A DNA stretch of 64,000 nucleotides from Alphaproteobacteria bacterium (GCA_026990035.1 JALSIM010000041.1:1-64000); one strand, 5' to 3'. Positions 26,111 through 36,039 are shown, counted from the stretch's first letter. Notes: a model not told the origin generated them from the sequence alone. Made by a program: numbers and translations.

Positions 26111-28027
26111 ATGAGCGAACAGACCCTCTCTCTCGCGCGCGAATTTCCGCCCGCCACCCTCGAAGACTGGCGGGCGCAGATGGTACGCGCCCTCCGGGGC
26201 GGCGATCCCGAAAGTCTGGTCTCCCGCACCCTCGACGACATTCCCGTGGAGCCTCTCTACACTCCGGAGCAGGCCGTGCCCGGGGGCGGCCTGCCGGGGA
26301 GGATTCCCTGGCTCCGCGGCGGGCGGGTCACCGGCAACCTCCCCCACGGCTGGGATATCCGCCAGCTCCATCGCCATCCCGATCCCGAGGTGGCGGCGGC
26401 GCAGATCGCCGAGGATCTCGGGCGGGGCGTGCGCTCGATCTGGCTGCGGCTGGACCGGCGGCTGCTGCGGGGTGAGGCGCAGCCGGACGGGGTCGTGTTG
26501 CCGGAAGCGGCGGATCTGTCCCGGATCCTGTCGGTCTGTGCGGAGGCCGGCGCACCGCTGGTTCTCGACCCCGGCGGCGACTTCCTCCGGATCGCCGAAC
26601 TGCTGCTCGGCGCCGCGGAGGACGGCAGCGGGACGGCGATCGCATTCGGCGCCGATCCCCTGGGGGCGGCGGTCGCCGGCGAGCATCCCGATCCCGCGGC
26701 CGCACTCGCGGCGATGGCCGAGCTCGCACCATCTCTCGCCGAACGCTTCGGCGAGGGCCGGCTGCTCTGGGCCTCGGGCCTTCCCTGGCACGACGCCGGC
26801 GCCTCCGACGCCCAGGAACTGGCGGCCACCATCGCCACCGGCATCGCCTATCTGCGGCTCCTGACCGGGGCCGGGTTCGAGGCCGCCGAGGCGGCCCGGC
26901 GGATCGGGCTCAGGCTCGCCGCCGATCCCGAGATCTTCGCGACCGCCGCCAAGCTCCGTGCCGCCCGCCGCCTCTGGGCGCAGGTGGCGCGTCACAGCGG
27001 CATCGAAAGGGTTCCGCCGTTCCTGCACGCGGTGACGGCGCCGCGGGTGATGAGCCGGCGCGATCCCTGGACCAACATGCTGCGGGTGACGGCGGCCACG
27101 CTCGGCGCCGCCCTCGGGGGCGCCGAGGCGATCACCACCCTGCCCTTCGATCACGCCATCGGCCTGCCGGACCGCCTGTCGCGGCGCATCGCCCGCAACA
27201 CCCAGCTCGTGCTCGCCCTCGAGAGCCAGGTCCAGCATCCCATCGACCCGCTCGGCGGGAGCTGGTTCGCCGACCGTTTCGCCGATGCGCTCGCGGAACG
27301 GGCCTGGACCCTCGTTCGGGAGATCGAAGCCGCGGGCGGCATGCTCGAGGCGTTGCGCCGGGGGTTTCCGCAGGAGCGGGTGATCGCGGCACGCGAGCGG
27401 CGCCTTCGCGATATCGCCCTGCGGCGGGACCTGCAGGTGGGAATCGGCGGTTTCGCCCATCTCGAGGAAACACCGCGATCCCCCCCGCCCGAACCCGATC
27501 TCGAAGCGCTGCGGGCGCGCCTGGCCGCGGTCCGGGCGGCGGGGAAAGGCGCTCCGCCGCCACGCGGTACACCGGCGATCCGCATCCTCCGGCCCTGGCG
27601 CCCGGCCGAGCCTTTCGAGCGGCTGCGGGATCTGAGCGATGCCTTCCTCGCGCGCGAGGGACGCCGGCCGGCGGTGCTGCTTCTCCGTCTGGGCCGACCG
27701 GCCGAGTCCATCGCCCCCGCGACCCTGGCGAAGAATCTGTTCGAGGCGGGAGGCATCGCCGCCATCGAAGCGCCGGCCACGGGGGAATCGCCGGATCCCG
27801 GCGGGTTCGATCCGGCGCGCACGCCGTTCGCGGTGCTCTGCACCGGCAGCCCCGATCCCGGCGACCGCGCCACGGCCCTCGCCCGCGGCCTGCGCGACAG
27901 GGGGGCGAAACGGGTCTATCTCGCGGGCGGCGGGGCGGAGGGCTTCGACGCGATTCTCCGGGAGGAGATGGACGCCCTGGCCCTGCTCGAGGATGCCTGG
28001 CGAGCGCTCGGGGAGATGCCCGGATGA
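26111..28027 (+). CDS. mutA: Methylmalonyl-CoA mutase small (beta) subunit
   Basis: The 638-residue protein is the non-catalytic subunit of heterodimeric methylmalonyl-CoA mutase. It shares the TIM-barrel layout with the large subunit (RMTNMLR-like [42 protein letters not shown]) but its C-terminal flavodoxin-like domain lacks the DxHxxG cobalamin motif, as expected for this subunit. The ATG at 26111 follows GGAAGGGAG. It overlaps the large-subunit gene by 4 nt (ATGA), giving balanced expression. Confidence 0.93.
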   Translation: MSEQTLSLAREFPPATLEDWRAQMVRALRGGDPESLVSRTLDDIPVEPLYTPEQAVPGGGLPGRIPWLRGGRVTGNLPHGWDIRQLHRHPDPEVAAAQIAEDLGRGVRSIWLRLDRRLLRGEAQPDGVVLPEAADLSRILSVCAEAGAPLVLDPGGDFLRIAELLLGAAEDGSGTAIAFGADPLGAAVAGEHPDPAAALAAMAELAPSLAERFGEGRLLWASGLPWHDAGASDAQELAATIATGIAYLRLLTGAGFEAAEAARRIGLRLAADPEIFATAAKLRAARRLWAQVARHSGIERVPPFLHAVTAPRVMSRRDPWTNMLRVTAATLGAALGGAEAITTLPFDHAIGLPDRLSRRIARNTQLVLALESQVQHPIDPLGGSWFADRFADALAERAWTLVREIEAAGGMLEALRRGFPQERVIAARERRLRDIALRRDLQVGIGGFAHLEETPRSPPPEPDLEALRARLAAVRAAGKGAPPPRGTPAIRILRPWRPAEPFERLRDLSDAFLAREGRRPAVLLLRLGRPAESIAPATLAKNLFEAGGIAAIEAPATGESPDPGGFDPARTPFAVLCTGSPDPGDRATALARGLRDRGAKRVYLAGGGAEGFDAILREEMDALALLEDAWRALGEMPG

Positions 28028-30222
28028 GCCGCATTCCGGATTTTTCGGAACTTCCCCTCGATCCCCTGCCCGGCCCCGGCACGCGGGCCGAATGGGAAGC
28101 GCTGCTCGCGGCCGAGACCGGCGGCGACGCCCCGGATCTCGCCCGGACCACGGCCGAGGGGATCCGGCTGGCGCCGCTGCATCTCGAAGAGGATCGGGAG
28201 GGGCTCGATTTCCCGGATGGTCTGCCGGGCCTGCCGCCCTATCTGCGTGGCCCCTACCCCACCATGTACGTGACCCGGCCCTGGACCATCCGCCAGTATG
28301 CCGGCTTCTCCACCGCCGAGGAGAGCAACGCCTTCTACCGGAAAGCGCTGGCGGCCGGCCAGCGGGGCCTTTCGGTGGCCTTCGATCTCGCCACCCATCG
28401 CGGCTACGACAGCGACCATCCGCGGGTCGCCGGCGATGTCGGCATGGCCGGGGTGGCGATCGATTCGATCCTCGACATGGCGCGGCTCTTCGAAGGGATT
28501 CCGCTGGACCGGATGAGCGTGTCGATGACCATGAACGGCGCGGTGCTGCCGATCATGGCCCTCTACATTCTCGCCGCCGAGGAGCAGGGAGTTCCGAGAG
28601 CGAAGCTGAGCGGGACCATCCAGAACGACATCCTCAAGGAGTTCATGGTCCGCAACACCTTCATCTTCCCGCCGGCCCCCTCGATGCGGATCGTTTCCGA
28701 CATCTTCGCCTACTGCGCCCGGGAGATGCCGAAGTTCAACTGCATCAGCATCTCCGGCTATCACATGCAGGAGGCGGGGGCGACCGCCGATCTGGAACTC
28801 GCCTACACCCTCGCCGACGGCATCGAATACCTGCGCACCGGCATCGGCGCCGGGCTCGCCGTCGACGAATTCGCGCCGCGGCTTTCCTTCTTCTTCGCCA
28901 TCGGCATGAACTACTACATGGAGATCGCCAAGCTGCGGGCGGCGCGCATGCTCTGGGCGAAGCTCGTGCGACCGTTCGCCCCCCGCGATCCACGCTCATT
29001 GATGCTGCGCACCCACTGCCAGACCTCGGGCTGGTCGCTGACCGCCAGGGACGTGTTCAACAACGTCGTCAGGACCTGCATCGAGGCGCTGGCCGCCACC
29101 CACGGCGGCACCCAGTCGCTGCACACCAACGCCTACGACGAGGCGCTCGCCCTGCCGAGCGAGTTCTCGGCCCGGATCGCCCGCAACACCCAGCTCTTCA
29201 TCCAGCACGAAACCGGCGTCCGCCGCACGGTCGATCCCTGGGGTGGCAGCCACTTCCTGGAGCGACTGACCCACGATCTCGCCGCCCGTGCCTGGGGGCA
29301 CATCCGGGAGGTGGAGGCGATGGGCGGCATGTTGAAGGCGATCGAGCGGGGCCTGCCCAAGCTGCGGATCGAGGAGGCGGCGGCCCGCACCCAGGCGCGG
29401 ATCGATTCCGGGCGCCAGCCGATCGTCGGCGTCAACATCTTCCCCCTCGACGAACCCGAGCATGTCGAGGTGCTCAGAATCGACAATTCGGCGGTGCGCG
29501 CGCGCCAGATCGAGAAGCTCGAACGACTGCGCCGCGACCGCGATTCCGAGGCCGTCGAGCGGGCTCTGGCCGCCCTTTCCGAATGTGCGGGGAGCGGGCG
29601 GGGCAATCTCCTGGCCCTGTGCCTGGAAGCGGCCCGGGCCCGGGCCACGGTGGGCGAAATGACCGCGGCGCTGGAACGGGTCTGGGGCCGGCACCTGCCG
29701 GACAGCCGGGTGATCCAGGGTGTCTACGCCAAGGAGGTGGGCGAGGTGAGCGCAGTCGAGAAGGCGCGCCGCATGGTCGAGGAATTCGCCGAAGCGGAGG
29801 GCCGCCGCCCGCGCATCCTGGTCGCCAAGATGGGCCAGGACGGCCACGATCGCGGCCAGAAGGTGATCGCCTCGGCCTTCGCCGATCTCGGCTTCGATGT
29901 CGATATCGGACCGCTGTTCCAGACCCCGGCGGAATGCGCCCGCCAGGCGGTCGACAACGACGTTCACATCCTCGGCGTGTCCTCGCTGGCGGCCGGTCAT
30001 CTCACCCTGGTACCGGCGCTGATCGCCGAGCTCCGCGAACTGGGCCGCGAGGACATCATGGTGGTGGTCGGCGGGGTGGTGCCCCCACAGGACCACGATG
30101 CCCTCGAAGCGGCCGGGGTGGAGGCCGTCTTCGGACCGGGTACCATCATCGCCGATGCCGCCATCGATCTCCTGGCGAGGCTCTCCGAGCGCCTCGGGCA
30201 CCGGCCACGGGCGGCCGAATAG
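28024..30222 (+). CDS. mutB: Methylmalonyl-CoA mutase large (alpha) subunit
   Basis: The 732-residue catalytic subunit interconverts (R)-methylmalonyl-CoA and succinyl-CoA using adenosylcobalamin. The substrate barrel carries [31 protein letters not shown] and [15 protein letters not shown]. The C-terminal cobalamin domain retains [12 protein letters not shown] with the base-off histidine (about residue 609). It links propionyl-CoA, odd-chain and branched-chain degradation, or the ethylmalonyl-CoA pathway, to the TCA cycle. The malyl-CoA lyase family gene elsewhere in the window is compatible with the latter. No MeaB-type G-protein gene follows; the hydroxyacyl-CoA dehydrogenase gene is 72 bp downstream. 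Confidence 0.96.
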   Translation: MSRIPDFSELPLDPLPGPGTRAEWEALLAAETGGDAPDLARTTAEGIRLAPLHLEEDREGLDFPDGLPGLPPYLRGPYPTMYVTRPWTIRQYAGFSTAEESNAFYRKALAAGQRGLSVAFDLATHRGYDSDHPRVAGDVGMAGVAIDSILDMARLFEGIPLDRMSVSMTMNGAVLPIMALYILAAEEQGVPRAKLSGTIQNDILKEFMVRNTFIFPPAPSMRIVSDIFAYCAREMPKFNCISISGYHMQEAGATADLELAYTLADGIEYLRTGIGAGLAVDEFAPRLSFFFAIGMNYYMEIAKLRAARMLWAKLVRPFAPRDPRSLMLRTHCQTSGWSLTARDVFNNVVRTCIEALAATHGGTQSLHTNAYDEALALPSEFSARIARNTQLFIQHETGVRRTVDPWGGSHFLERLTHDLAARAWGHIREVEAMGGMLKAIERGLPKLRIEEAAARTQARIDSGRQPIVGVNIFPLDEPEHVEVLRIDNSAVRARQIEKLERLRRDRDSEAVERALAALSECAGSGRGNLLALCLEAARARATVGEMTAALERVWGRHLPDSRVIQGVYAKEVGEVSAVEKARRMVEEFAEAEGRRPRILVAKMGQDGHDRGQKVIASAFADLGFDVDIGPLFQTPAECARQAVDNDVHILGVSSLAAGHLTLVPALIAELRELGREDIMVVVGGVVPPQDHDALEAAGVEAVFGPGTIIADAAIDLLARLSERLGHRPRAAE

Positions 30223-30258
30223 CGCGGGCTTGACAGCCGCGGGCGGCTGGTCGACTGC

Positions 30259-30267
30259 TGCAGCGCA
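30259..30267 (+). promoter_or_regulatory. Possible PhaR half-site (TGC-N3-GCA)
   Basis: TGCAGCGCA occurs 28 bp before the hydroxyacyl-CoA dehydrogenase start. It has the same TGC-N3-GCA form as the two stronger sites before the phasin gene. It lies between mutB and the next ATG and might place this gene under the same polyhydroxyalkanoate-responsive control. The motif is short and could occur by chance. Confidence 0.3.
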
Positions 30268-30294
30268 ACAGGGACGAGCAGGGGAGACCGTCGC

Positions 30295-31392
30295 ATGGGG
30301 ATCGCCAACGTCGGCATCGTCGGCGCCGGAACCATGGGCACCGGCATCGCCACCAATCTCGGTCGGCACGGCTTCGCGGTGAAGATCTTCGACAATCGCC
30401 CCGGGGCGGTGGAGGCGGCGATCGCCTCGGCCCGCGGGTTCTATGCGCGGCAGGTGGAAAAGGGCCGCATGGAGCCGGCCGAGGCCGAGGCCGCGGGAGC
30501 GCGCATCGCCGCGGTCGACGGTCTCGACGGCATGGTCGGCTGCGATCTGGTGATCGAGGCGGTGTTCGAGGATTTCGACCTCAAGGCCGGGCTGTTCGAG
30601 ACCCTTTCGCGGCTCCTGCCCGAGAGCACCCGCATCGCCACCAACACGAGCTGCCTGCGGGTCACCGATCTTCAGCGACACGTCAGCAACCCCGGGCGCT
30701 TTCTGGGCCTTCACTACTTCAGCCCGGCCCAGGTCAATCCGGTGGTCGAGGTGGTACGCGGCGAGGCCACCGAGGATGCGGTGATCGAGGAGGCGCTGGC
30801 CTTCTGCCGGGCGACCGGCAAACTCCCCATCCGCTGCCGGGATTCCTTCGGCTTCGCCATCAACCGCTTCTTCTGCCCCTACACCAACGAGGCGGTGCGG
30901 GCTCTCGACGAGGGGCTCGGCACCGCGGCGGAGATCGACGCGGTGGCGAAGGAGGCGGTGGGGGCCGCCGCCGGCCCGTTCTTCGTCATGAACATCATCA
31001 AGCCCCGGATCAATCTCCATGCGATCCGCAATCTCGCCCCGCTCGGTCCCTTCTATGCGCCGGCCGCCGGGATGATCGTCCATGGCGAGGCGGATCGTCC
31101 CTTCGAGATCGGCGAAGCCGGCGAGATCCCGGAGCAACGGCGGCGCGAGATCACCGAGCGTCTGTGGCTCGGGGTCTTCCTGCCGGTGCTCCAGGCCCTC
31201 GACGAGGAGGTGGCCGAGCCCGCCGATTTCGATACCGGCGCCCGGGAGGCTCTGAAATTCACCCGGCCGCCCTGTGCGCTGATGGACGAGCTCGGGCGGG
31301 CCGAGGTGGCGCGGATTCTGGACCCGGCCCTGTCCCGCTACGGAATCGCCGCTCCCGCCTCCCTGGCCCGGGTGGGGAATATCTCGCGGTAG
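30295..31392 (+). CDS. 3-hydroxyacyl-CoA dehydrogenase
   Basis: The 365-residue single-function dehydrogenase oxidises 3-hydroxyacyl-CoA to 3-oxoacyl-CoA with NAD. The N-terminal Rossmann motif VGIVGAGTMGTGIA (about residues 6-19) and the catalytic His/Glu region LHYFSPAQVNPVVEVV (about 140-155) are present, with NRFFCPYTNEA in the dimerisation domain. The product is longer than the usual 280-320 residue enzyme at the C-terminus. Genomic context (mutAB before, phasin after) fits short-chain acyl-CoA or polyhydroxybutyrate metabolism. Confidence 0.9.
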   Translation: MGIANVGIVGAGTMGTGIATNLGRHGFAVKIFDNRPGAVEAAIASARGFYARQVEKGRMEPAEAEAAGARIAAVDGLDGMVGCDLVIEAVFEDFDLKAGLFETLSRLLPESTRIATNTSCLRVTDLQRHVSNPGRFLGLHYFSPAQVNPVVEVVRGEATEDAVIEEALAFCRATGKLPIRCRDSFGFAINRFFCPYTNEAVRALDEGLGTAAEIDAVAKEAVGAAAGPFFVMNIIKPRINLHAIRNLAPLGPFYAPAAGMIVHGEADRPFEIGEAGEIPEQRRREITERLWLGVFLPVLQALDEEVAEPADFDTGAREALKFTRPPCALMDELGRAEVARILDPALSRYGIAAPASLARVGNISR

Positions 31393-31427
31393 CCGGCGCC
31401 CTCCCCGGGGAGGGCGGATCCGGGTTT

Positions 31428-31442
31428 TTGTGCGCTGCACAA
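31428..31442 (+). promoter_or_regulatory. PhaR-like operator 1 upstream of the phasin gene
   Basis: TTGTGCGCTGCACAA is a perfect inverted repeat (arms TTGTGC and GCACAA, centre GCT). Its core TGC-N3-GCA agrees with the TGC-rich sites bound by PhaR, the repressor of phasin and PHA genes. It sits just upstream of the probable -35 element. Confidence 0.65.
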
Positions 31443-31450
31443 TTTTTCCC

Positions 31451-31479
31451 TTGCGGCCGGGCGCTGTCGCGCCTATCTA
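31451..31479 (+). promoter_or_regulatory. Probable phasin promoter
   Basis: TTGCGG (31451-31456) and TATCTA (31474-31479) are separated by 17 nt, a good sigma-70-type arrangement. They lie between the two PhaR-like operators, 37 nt before the phasin start codon. Confidence 0.55.
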
Positions 31480-31482
31480 TTG

Positions 31483-31491
31483 TGCGCCGCA
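31483..31491 (+). promoter_or_regulatory. PhaR-like operator 2 at the phasin transcription start
   Basis: TGCGCCGCA repeats the TGC-N3-GCA core within ATTG...CAAT flanks. Its centre is 52 bp from the centre of operator 1, five helical turns, so both sites would face the same side of the DNA. It overlaps the expected transcription start, a natural repression position. Confidence 0.6.
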
Positions 31492-31515
31492 GCAATTCAG
31501 CCCCGGAGAGCAGCC

Positions 31516-31896
31516 ATGACCACCAAGACCGCCAACAATCCCGTTCCCAATCTGCCGAAGTTCGATCTCGACGCGCTCCTGGCCCTGCAGAAGGCCAATC
31601 TCGAGACCGTCTTCGCGGCCCAGAAGATCATGTTCGACTTCACCCAGACCGTCGCCAAGCGGCAGGCCGACCTTTTGAAGGAGGTCTTCGCCAGGGCCGA
31701 GGGCCTGATGAAGGGCTTCGACGTCAAGAAGCAGCCCCAGAACTACGTGGAAGAGGCCAAGGCCGCGATCGAGAAGGCGGTCGCCGATTCCAAGGAGCTC
31801 GTGGATCTCGGCCTCAAGGCCCAGAGCGAAGTCGTCGATCTCTTCGTCAAGCGCGCCACGGCGAACTTCGACGAGGTCAAGAAGCTCGCCGCCTGA
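31516..31896 (+). CDS. Phasin family protein
   Basis: The 126-residue protein coats polyhydroxyalkanoate granules. It is rich in Ala, Lys and Glu with no Cys, forms an amphipathic helical pattern (FDLDALLALQKANLETVFAAQ, FTQTVAKRQADLLKEVFA), and matches the phasin_2-like arrangement. The start ATG at 31516 is preceded by GGAGAG. Two PhaR-like operators overlap its promoter and a strong terminator follows, so it is a single-gene unit, which is typical because phasins are highly expressed when granules form. Confidence 0.9.
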   Translation: MTTKTANNPVPNLPKFDLDALLALQKANLETVFAAQKIMFDFTQTVAKRQADLLKEVFARAEGLMKGFDVKKQPQNYVEEAKAAIEKAVADSKELVDLGLKAQSEVVDLFVKRATANFDEVKKLAA

Positions 31897-31920
31897 GCTT
31901 CCGGAACCCGGTTCCCGACG

Positions 31921-31953
31921 GACCCCGCGCCGAGCGCGGGGTCTTTCGCTTTT
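31921..31953 (+). terminator. Rho-independent terminator after the phasin gene
   Basis: A 10-bp stem (GACCCCGCGC at 31921-31930 with GCGCGGGGTC at 31934-31943) with a three-nt CGA loop is followed by TTTCGCTTTT. It isolates the phasin gene from the LOG gene. Confidence 0.8.
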
Positions 31954-32055
31954 CCGGCCTTCCCGGCGATCCCCCTTTCCGACGATCCCCGTTGCCGTCG
32001 CCGGCGATGCGGGCTCAAATGCCCGTCATCGCCGCGAATCGACCGGGAGCAGGCC

Positions 32056-32976
32056 ATGGAATGCGATCCGCAACATCTGCATCTGCCCAGCGCGCGCGAG
32101 GATCTGGAGCGCGCCACCCCGCGCGTCGAGACGCCGCAGACGCGATCGTCCAGCTACCGGCTGGCCTTCGCCGATCCCGAGTTCATGCTCCGCGACGAGC
32201 TGCGGCCGGTCCGGCTCCAGCTCGAACTCCTCAAGCCCGATCTCGTGCTCCGGGAGCACGAGATCGAATCCACGATCGTGGTCTTCGGCTCGGCCCGCAT
32301 TCCCGCTCCCGAGGCGGCCCGGAGCCGGCTCGAGGCGGCCGAGGCGGCGCTGCGCGAACGTCCCGACTGCCCGCGCACCCGCCGCAAGGCGGCGGCGGCC
32401 AGAAAGCTGGTCGCGCGCTCCCGCTACTACGAGGAGGCCCGGCGCTTCGCCAGGCTGGTTTCCGAGGCCGGCCAGCGGGACGGCCCGAGGCGCTGGGTGG
32501 TGGTCACCGGGGGCGGCCCGGGGATCATGGAAGCCGCCAACCGCGGCTCCCACGAGGTCGGCGCCAAGAGCATCGGCCTCAACATCACCCTGCCGCACGA
32601 GCAGGTTCCCAACCCCTACATCACCCCCGAGCTCTGTTTCCAGTTCCACTACTTCGCCCTCAGGAAGATGCATTTCCTGCTGCGCGCCCGGGGCCTGGTC
32701 GTCTTCCCCGGCGGCTTCGGGACCATGGACGAGCTGTTCGAGACCCTGTGTCTGGTGCAGACCAGGAAACTCCGGCCGCTCCCGGTGCTGCTGTTCGACG
32801 AGGGCTACTGGCGGCGGGTCCTGGATTTCGAAGCGATGGTCGATGAAGGGGTGATCGAACCCGAGGATCTCGACATCTTCCGCTACGTCGAGACCGCCGA
32901 GGAGGCCTGGTCCTGCATCCGCCGTCACTACGGGCTCGGCGAAGCGGACCCTCTGCCCGCCAACGGACGGGACTGA
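32056..32976 (+). CDS. LOG family (TIGR00730-type) Rossmann-fold protein
   Basis: The 306-residue protein carries both LOG marks: GGGPGIMEAANRGS (about residues 155-168) and PGGFGTMDELFE (about 216-227). LOG enzymes hydrolyse nucleoside 5'-monophosphates of the cytokinin or AMP type and are often misnamed lysine decarboxylases. The N-terminal 85 residues, with EIESTIVVFGSARIP, form the longer subgroup of this family; the real substrate is unknown. It ends one nt before the start of the beta-CASP nuclease gene, indicating translational coupling. Confidence 0.85.
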   Translation: MECDPQHLHLPSAREDLERATPRVETPQTRSSSYRLAFADPEFMLRDELRPVRLQLELLKPDLVLREHEIESTIVVFGSARIPAPEAARSRLEAAEAALRERPDCPRTRRKAAAARKLVARSRYYEEARRFARLVSEAGQRDGPRRWVVVTGGGPGIMEAANRGSHEVGAKSIGLNITLPHEQVPNPYITPELCFQFHYFALRKMHFLLRARGLVVFPGGFGTMDELFETLCLVQTRKLRPLPVLLFDEGYWRRVLDFEAMVDEGVIEPEDLDIFRYVETAEEAWSCIRRHYGLGEADPLPANGRD

Positions 32977-32977
32977 G

Positions 32978-34633
32978 ATGACCACCGTCCTCGCCTGCCA
33001 CGGCGGCGCCTCGACGGTCACCGGCTCCTGCTTCCTGATCGACCACGAGGGCACCCGCTTCCTCGTCGATTGCGGCATGTTCCAGGGCCACAAGACGATC
33101 CGCGAGCTCAACTATCGTCCCTTTCCCTTCGTTCCCCGGGACATCGCCTTCGTGCTGCTCACCCACGCCCACATCGATCATTCGGGGCTGCTGCCGAAGC
33201 TCACCAGAGCGGGGTTCACCGGAGCGATCCACGCCACCGCCGCGAGCTGCGACCTGCTCGCGTTCATGCTGCCGGATTCGGGCCACATCCAGGAAAGCGA
33301 GGTGGCGCATCTCAACCGGCGCAACCGCCGCCGCGGCCGGCCGCTGGTGGAGCCGATCTACACCCGGGCCGATGCCGAGGCCTGCCTGCGCCGGCTCGTT
33401 CCCTGCCCCTACGGACGCTGGATCGAACCGGCCCCCGGGATCCGCGCCCGCTTCTGGAACGCCGGGCACATCCTGGGCTCCGCCTCGATCGAGATCACGC
33501 TCTCCGGGGGGCGCGAACGCCCGCTGCGCCTCCTGTTCTCCGGCGACATCGGTCCCGACGAAAAGGCCTTCCACGACCGGCCGGCGGCGCCATCCGGGCT
33601 CGATTACGTGGTGATGGAGAGCACCTACGGCGACCGCGAGCGGAAGGACCGGACCATCGCGCAGCGGCGCGACCGCCTGCGGCGCGAGGTGGCCGAGGCG
33701 CTGGCCCGGGGCGGCAATCTCCTGATCCCGGCCTTCGCCGTCGAGCGGACCCAGGAGCTGCTCCACGCCCTCACCTGGCTGATGCACCGGGGCCGGATCC
33801 CCACCGCGCCGATCTTCATCGATTCACCGCTGGCGGCACGGATCACCGAAGTCTTCGCCAGGCACCGCGACGAGCTGCACGAGGTCGAAGATCCGGAGCT
33901 CATGTTCGAAAGCCCGCACCTCCGGTTCACCGAAACCGTGGAGCAGAGCCGGGCCATCAACCGCATCACCGGCGGGGCGATCGTCATGGCCGCGAGCGGC
34001 ATGTGCGATGCCGGTCGCATCCGCCACCATCTGCGGCACAATCTGTGGCGGCCGGAATGCACCGTGCTGTTCGTCGGCTATCAGGCGCCCGGGACCCTCG
34101 GCCATCTCATCCTGAGCGGCGAGAAGCGGGTCCGCATCCATGGCCGGGAAATCGCCGTGCGGGCCCGCATCCGGGCGATCGAGGGCTACTCCGCCCATGC
34201 CGACAGGAGCGAACTTCTGGTCTGGGCGAAGGGACGCCGGCCGGTCCGCGGAACGCTGTTCCTCGGTCATGGCGAGGAGGAGGCCCTCGCGGCCCTGCGC
34301 GCGGGCCTGATCGCCGAGGGCTTCGACGCCGCACGGATCGCGGTGCCGGAGCTGGACCAGAGCTTCATCCTCGAGCCCGCGGCCCCGCCCGTACCGACCG
34401 CCGCCACGCCCCGCCTCGCCCCGGACCTCCTGCGCCGTCGCGAGGACTGGCACAACGCCTATGCCCGTCTGCTCCTCGATCTCGGGCAGCGGCTCCAGGC
34501 CCTGCCCAGCGACCGCGGCCGGCTGGCTCTGCTCGCGCGTCTGCGCGGCGTTCTCGAAGGCGAGGCGGAAGGAGCGGAACGGCCCGCCGCGGCGCGGGGA
34601 GCAAGGCGGACCGACGACCGAGATAAAGCTTGA
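32978..34633 (+). CDS. Beta-CASP metallo-beta-lactamase RNase
   Basis: The 551-residue protein belongs to the RNA-metabolising MBL family related to CPSF73 and YsxC-type nucleases. The zinc motif HAHIDHSG is intact (about residues 64-71), followed by NAGHILGSASIEI and the Asp of LLFSGDIG. The beta-CASP insert has ESTYGDRERK and MAASGMCDAGRIRHHL, and the RMMBL segment IEGYSAHADRSELLVW ends the core. An extra 90-residue C-terminal helical tail is rich in Arg and Ala. Likely an endo- or exoribonuclease acting in the cytoplasm. It begins one nt after the LOG gene. Confidence 0.87.
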   Translation: MTTVLACHGGASTVTGSCFLIDHEGTRFLVDCGMFQGHKTIRELNYRPFPFVPRDIAFVLLTHAHIDHSGLLPKLTRAGFTGAIHATAASCDLLAFMLPDSGHIQESEVAHLNRRNRRRGRPLVEPIYTRADAEACLRRLVPCPYGRWIEPAPGIRARFWNAGHILGSASIEITLSGGRERPLRLLFSGDIGPDEKAFHDRPAAPSGLDYVVMESTYGDRERKDRTIAQRRDRLRREVAEALARGGNLLIPAFAVERTQELLHALTWLMHRGRIPTAPIFIDSPLAARITEVFARHRDELHEVEDPELMFESPHLRFTETVEQSRAINRITGGAIVMAASGMCDAGRIRHHLRHNLWRPECTVLFVGYQAPGTLGHLILSGEKRVRIHGREIAVRARIRAIEGYSAHADRSELLVWAKGRRPVRGTLFLGHGEEEALAALRAGLIAEGFDAARIAVPELDQSFILEPAAPPVPTAATPRLAPDLLRRREDWHNAYARLLLDLGQRLQALPSDRGRLALLARLRGVLEGEAEGAERPAAARGARRTDDRDKA

Positions 34634-34655
34634 TTTCGGCCCGCCGGGCTGAAAT
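34633..34655 (+). other. Hairpin between the nuclease and ssb genes
   Basis: ATTTCGGCCCG and CGGGCTGAAAT pair almost perfectly (one G-T) around a single C. It begins at the nuclease stop codon. No T-tract follows, so it may be a weak terminator, an mRNA stability element, or an operator for ssb. Confidence 0.35.
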
Positions 34656-34690
34656 GTCACCCCTGCCAACAGGAGAATGGAAGCGATCCC

Positions 34691-35158
34691 ATGGCCGGCA
34701 GCGTCAACAAGGTCATTCTGGTGGGCAATCTCGGGCGTGATCCCGAGGTCCGCTATACTCAGGACAACCGCAAGATCGTCCATCTGACGATCGCCACCAG
34801 CGAACGCTGGAAGGATCGCGGCACCGGGGAGCCCCGCGAGCGCACCGAATGGCATCGGGTGGTGATCTTCAACGAGAACCTGGCCGAGGTCGCGGAGCGC
34901 TATCTCTCGAAGGGCCGCTCGGTGTACATCGAGGGCCAGCTCCAGACCCGCAAATGGACCGATCAGAACGGCCAGGAGCGCTACACCACGGAAGTGGTGC
35001 TGCAGCGCTTCCGCGGCGAGCTGGTGCTGCTCGGCGGGCGCGGCGAAGCGCCGGGCGAGGCCCTGTCCGAGCCCGAGGGCGGCCTCGACCGGCCGGCTCC
35101 GGCGCGGCGCCAGTCCCCCCCGCGGGAGGAGGATCTCGACGACGACATCCCCTTCTGA
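34691..35158 (+). CDS. ssb: Single-stranded DNA-binding protein
   Basis: The 155-residue protein has an OB fold starting [21 protein letters not shown] and the characteristic acidic C-terminal tip DDDIPF, which binds partner proteins in replication and repair. The middle is a short Gly/Pro/Glu-rich linker. It works as a homotetramer. The upstream ribosome site is AGGAGAA, about 14 nt before the ATG at 34691 with GGAAGCG closer. Confidence 0.96.
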   Translation: MAGSVNKVILVGNLGRDPEVRYTQDNRKIVHLTIATSERWKDRGTGEPRERTEWHRVVIFNENLAEVAERYLSKGRSVYIEGQLQTRKWTDQNGQERYTTEVVLQRFRGELVLLGGRGEAPGEALSEPEGGLDRPAPARRQSPPREEDLDDDIPF

Positions 35159-35279
35159 AGCCGCCGGCCGGCCGGATCGGACGGCCGCCGCGGAATGTGA
35201 CACGATGACGTGAGCCCCTTGCCCCGCCGCCTCCGGCGCCCTTTCTTACGGGCCGGGGAGCTCCGAAGCGGGAAACGCG

Positions 35280-36014
35280 ATGGTCGATCTCACCCTCCTC
35301 GGTATCGTCACGGCCTTCTTCGGCGGCGTCATTTCCTTCCTGTCACCCTGCGTGCTACCGCTGGTGCCCGGTTACGTGTCCTATGTCGCCGGCAGTTCCT
35401 TCGAGGAGATCGAACGCCACGAGGTCGATCGGCTGCGGGCACTCCTCTACGCCGTCTGGTTCGTGCTCGGCTTTTCGGTGGTGTTCGTGGCCTTCGGCGC
35501 CAGCGCCTCGGCCCTCGGCGGGCTGCTGCTGACCTACCGCTACGAACTCGGGATTCTGGCGGGCGTCGTGATCCTGATCTTCGGCGTCCATCTCCTGGGC
35601 TTCTCGCCGTTCCGGATGATGAGTCGGGAAGCCCGCTTCCATCTCGACATACCCGGCGGCCGTGCCACCGGCGCCTTCCTCCTGGGCCTCGCCTTCGCCT
35701 TCGGCTGGACGCCCTGCATCGGTCCGGTGCTCGGCGCCATCCTGACGATGACCGCGAGCACCGCCAGTCTCGAGAAGGGCACCGTACTGCTGGGCGTCTA
35801 TTCCCTCGGTCTCGGCGTGCCCTTCCTGCTCGCCGCCCTGTTCACCGAGCAGCTTCTCCGCCACCTCAAGCGTCTTTCGAGGATCGGCCGACGGCTGCAG
35901 CAGGTCGCGGGGGTGCTGCTGCTGATCATGGGCGGGCTGATGGTGACCGGACAGTTCGAGGTGATCGCCTACTGGCTGCTGGAAACCTTCCCCGTCTTCG
36001 CGACCATCGGCTGA
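35280..36014 (+). CDS. ccdA: Cytochrome c biogenesis protein CcdA
   Basis: The 244-residue protein has six hydrophobic segments and the two redox Cys at FLSPCVLPLVPGY (about residue 24) and FGWTPCIGPVLGAI (about residue 145). CcdA carries electrons from cytoplasmic thioredoxin across the inner membrane to periplasmic thiol-disulfide proteins that keep apocytochrome c and others reduced. No partner thioredoxin or cyc gene is adjacent. Length is normal for short CcdA. Confidence 0.93.
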   Translation: MVDLTLLGIVTAFFGGVISFLSPCVLPLVPGYVSYVAGSSFEEIERHEVDRLRALLYAVWFVLGFSVVFVAFGASASALGGLLLTYRYELGILAGVVILIFGVHLLGFSPFRMMSREARFHLDIPGGRATGAFLLGLAFAFGWTPCIGPVLGAILTMTASTASLEKGTVLLGVYSLGLGVPFLLAALFTEQLLRHLKRLSRIGRRLQQVAGVLLLIMGGLMVTGQFEVIAYWLLETFPVFATIG

Positions 36015-36039
36015 CCCGGCTTTCGCCAGCCTTGAGGAA

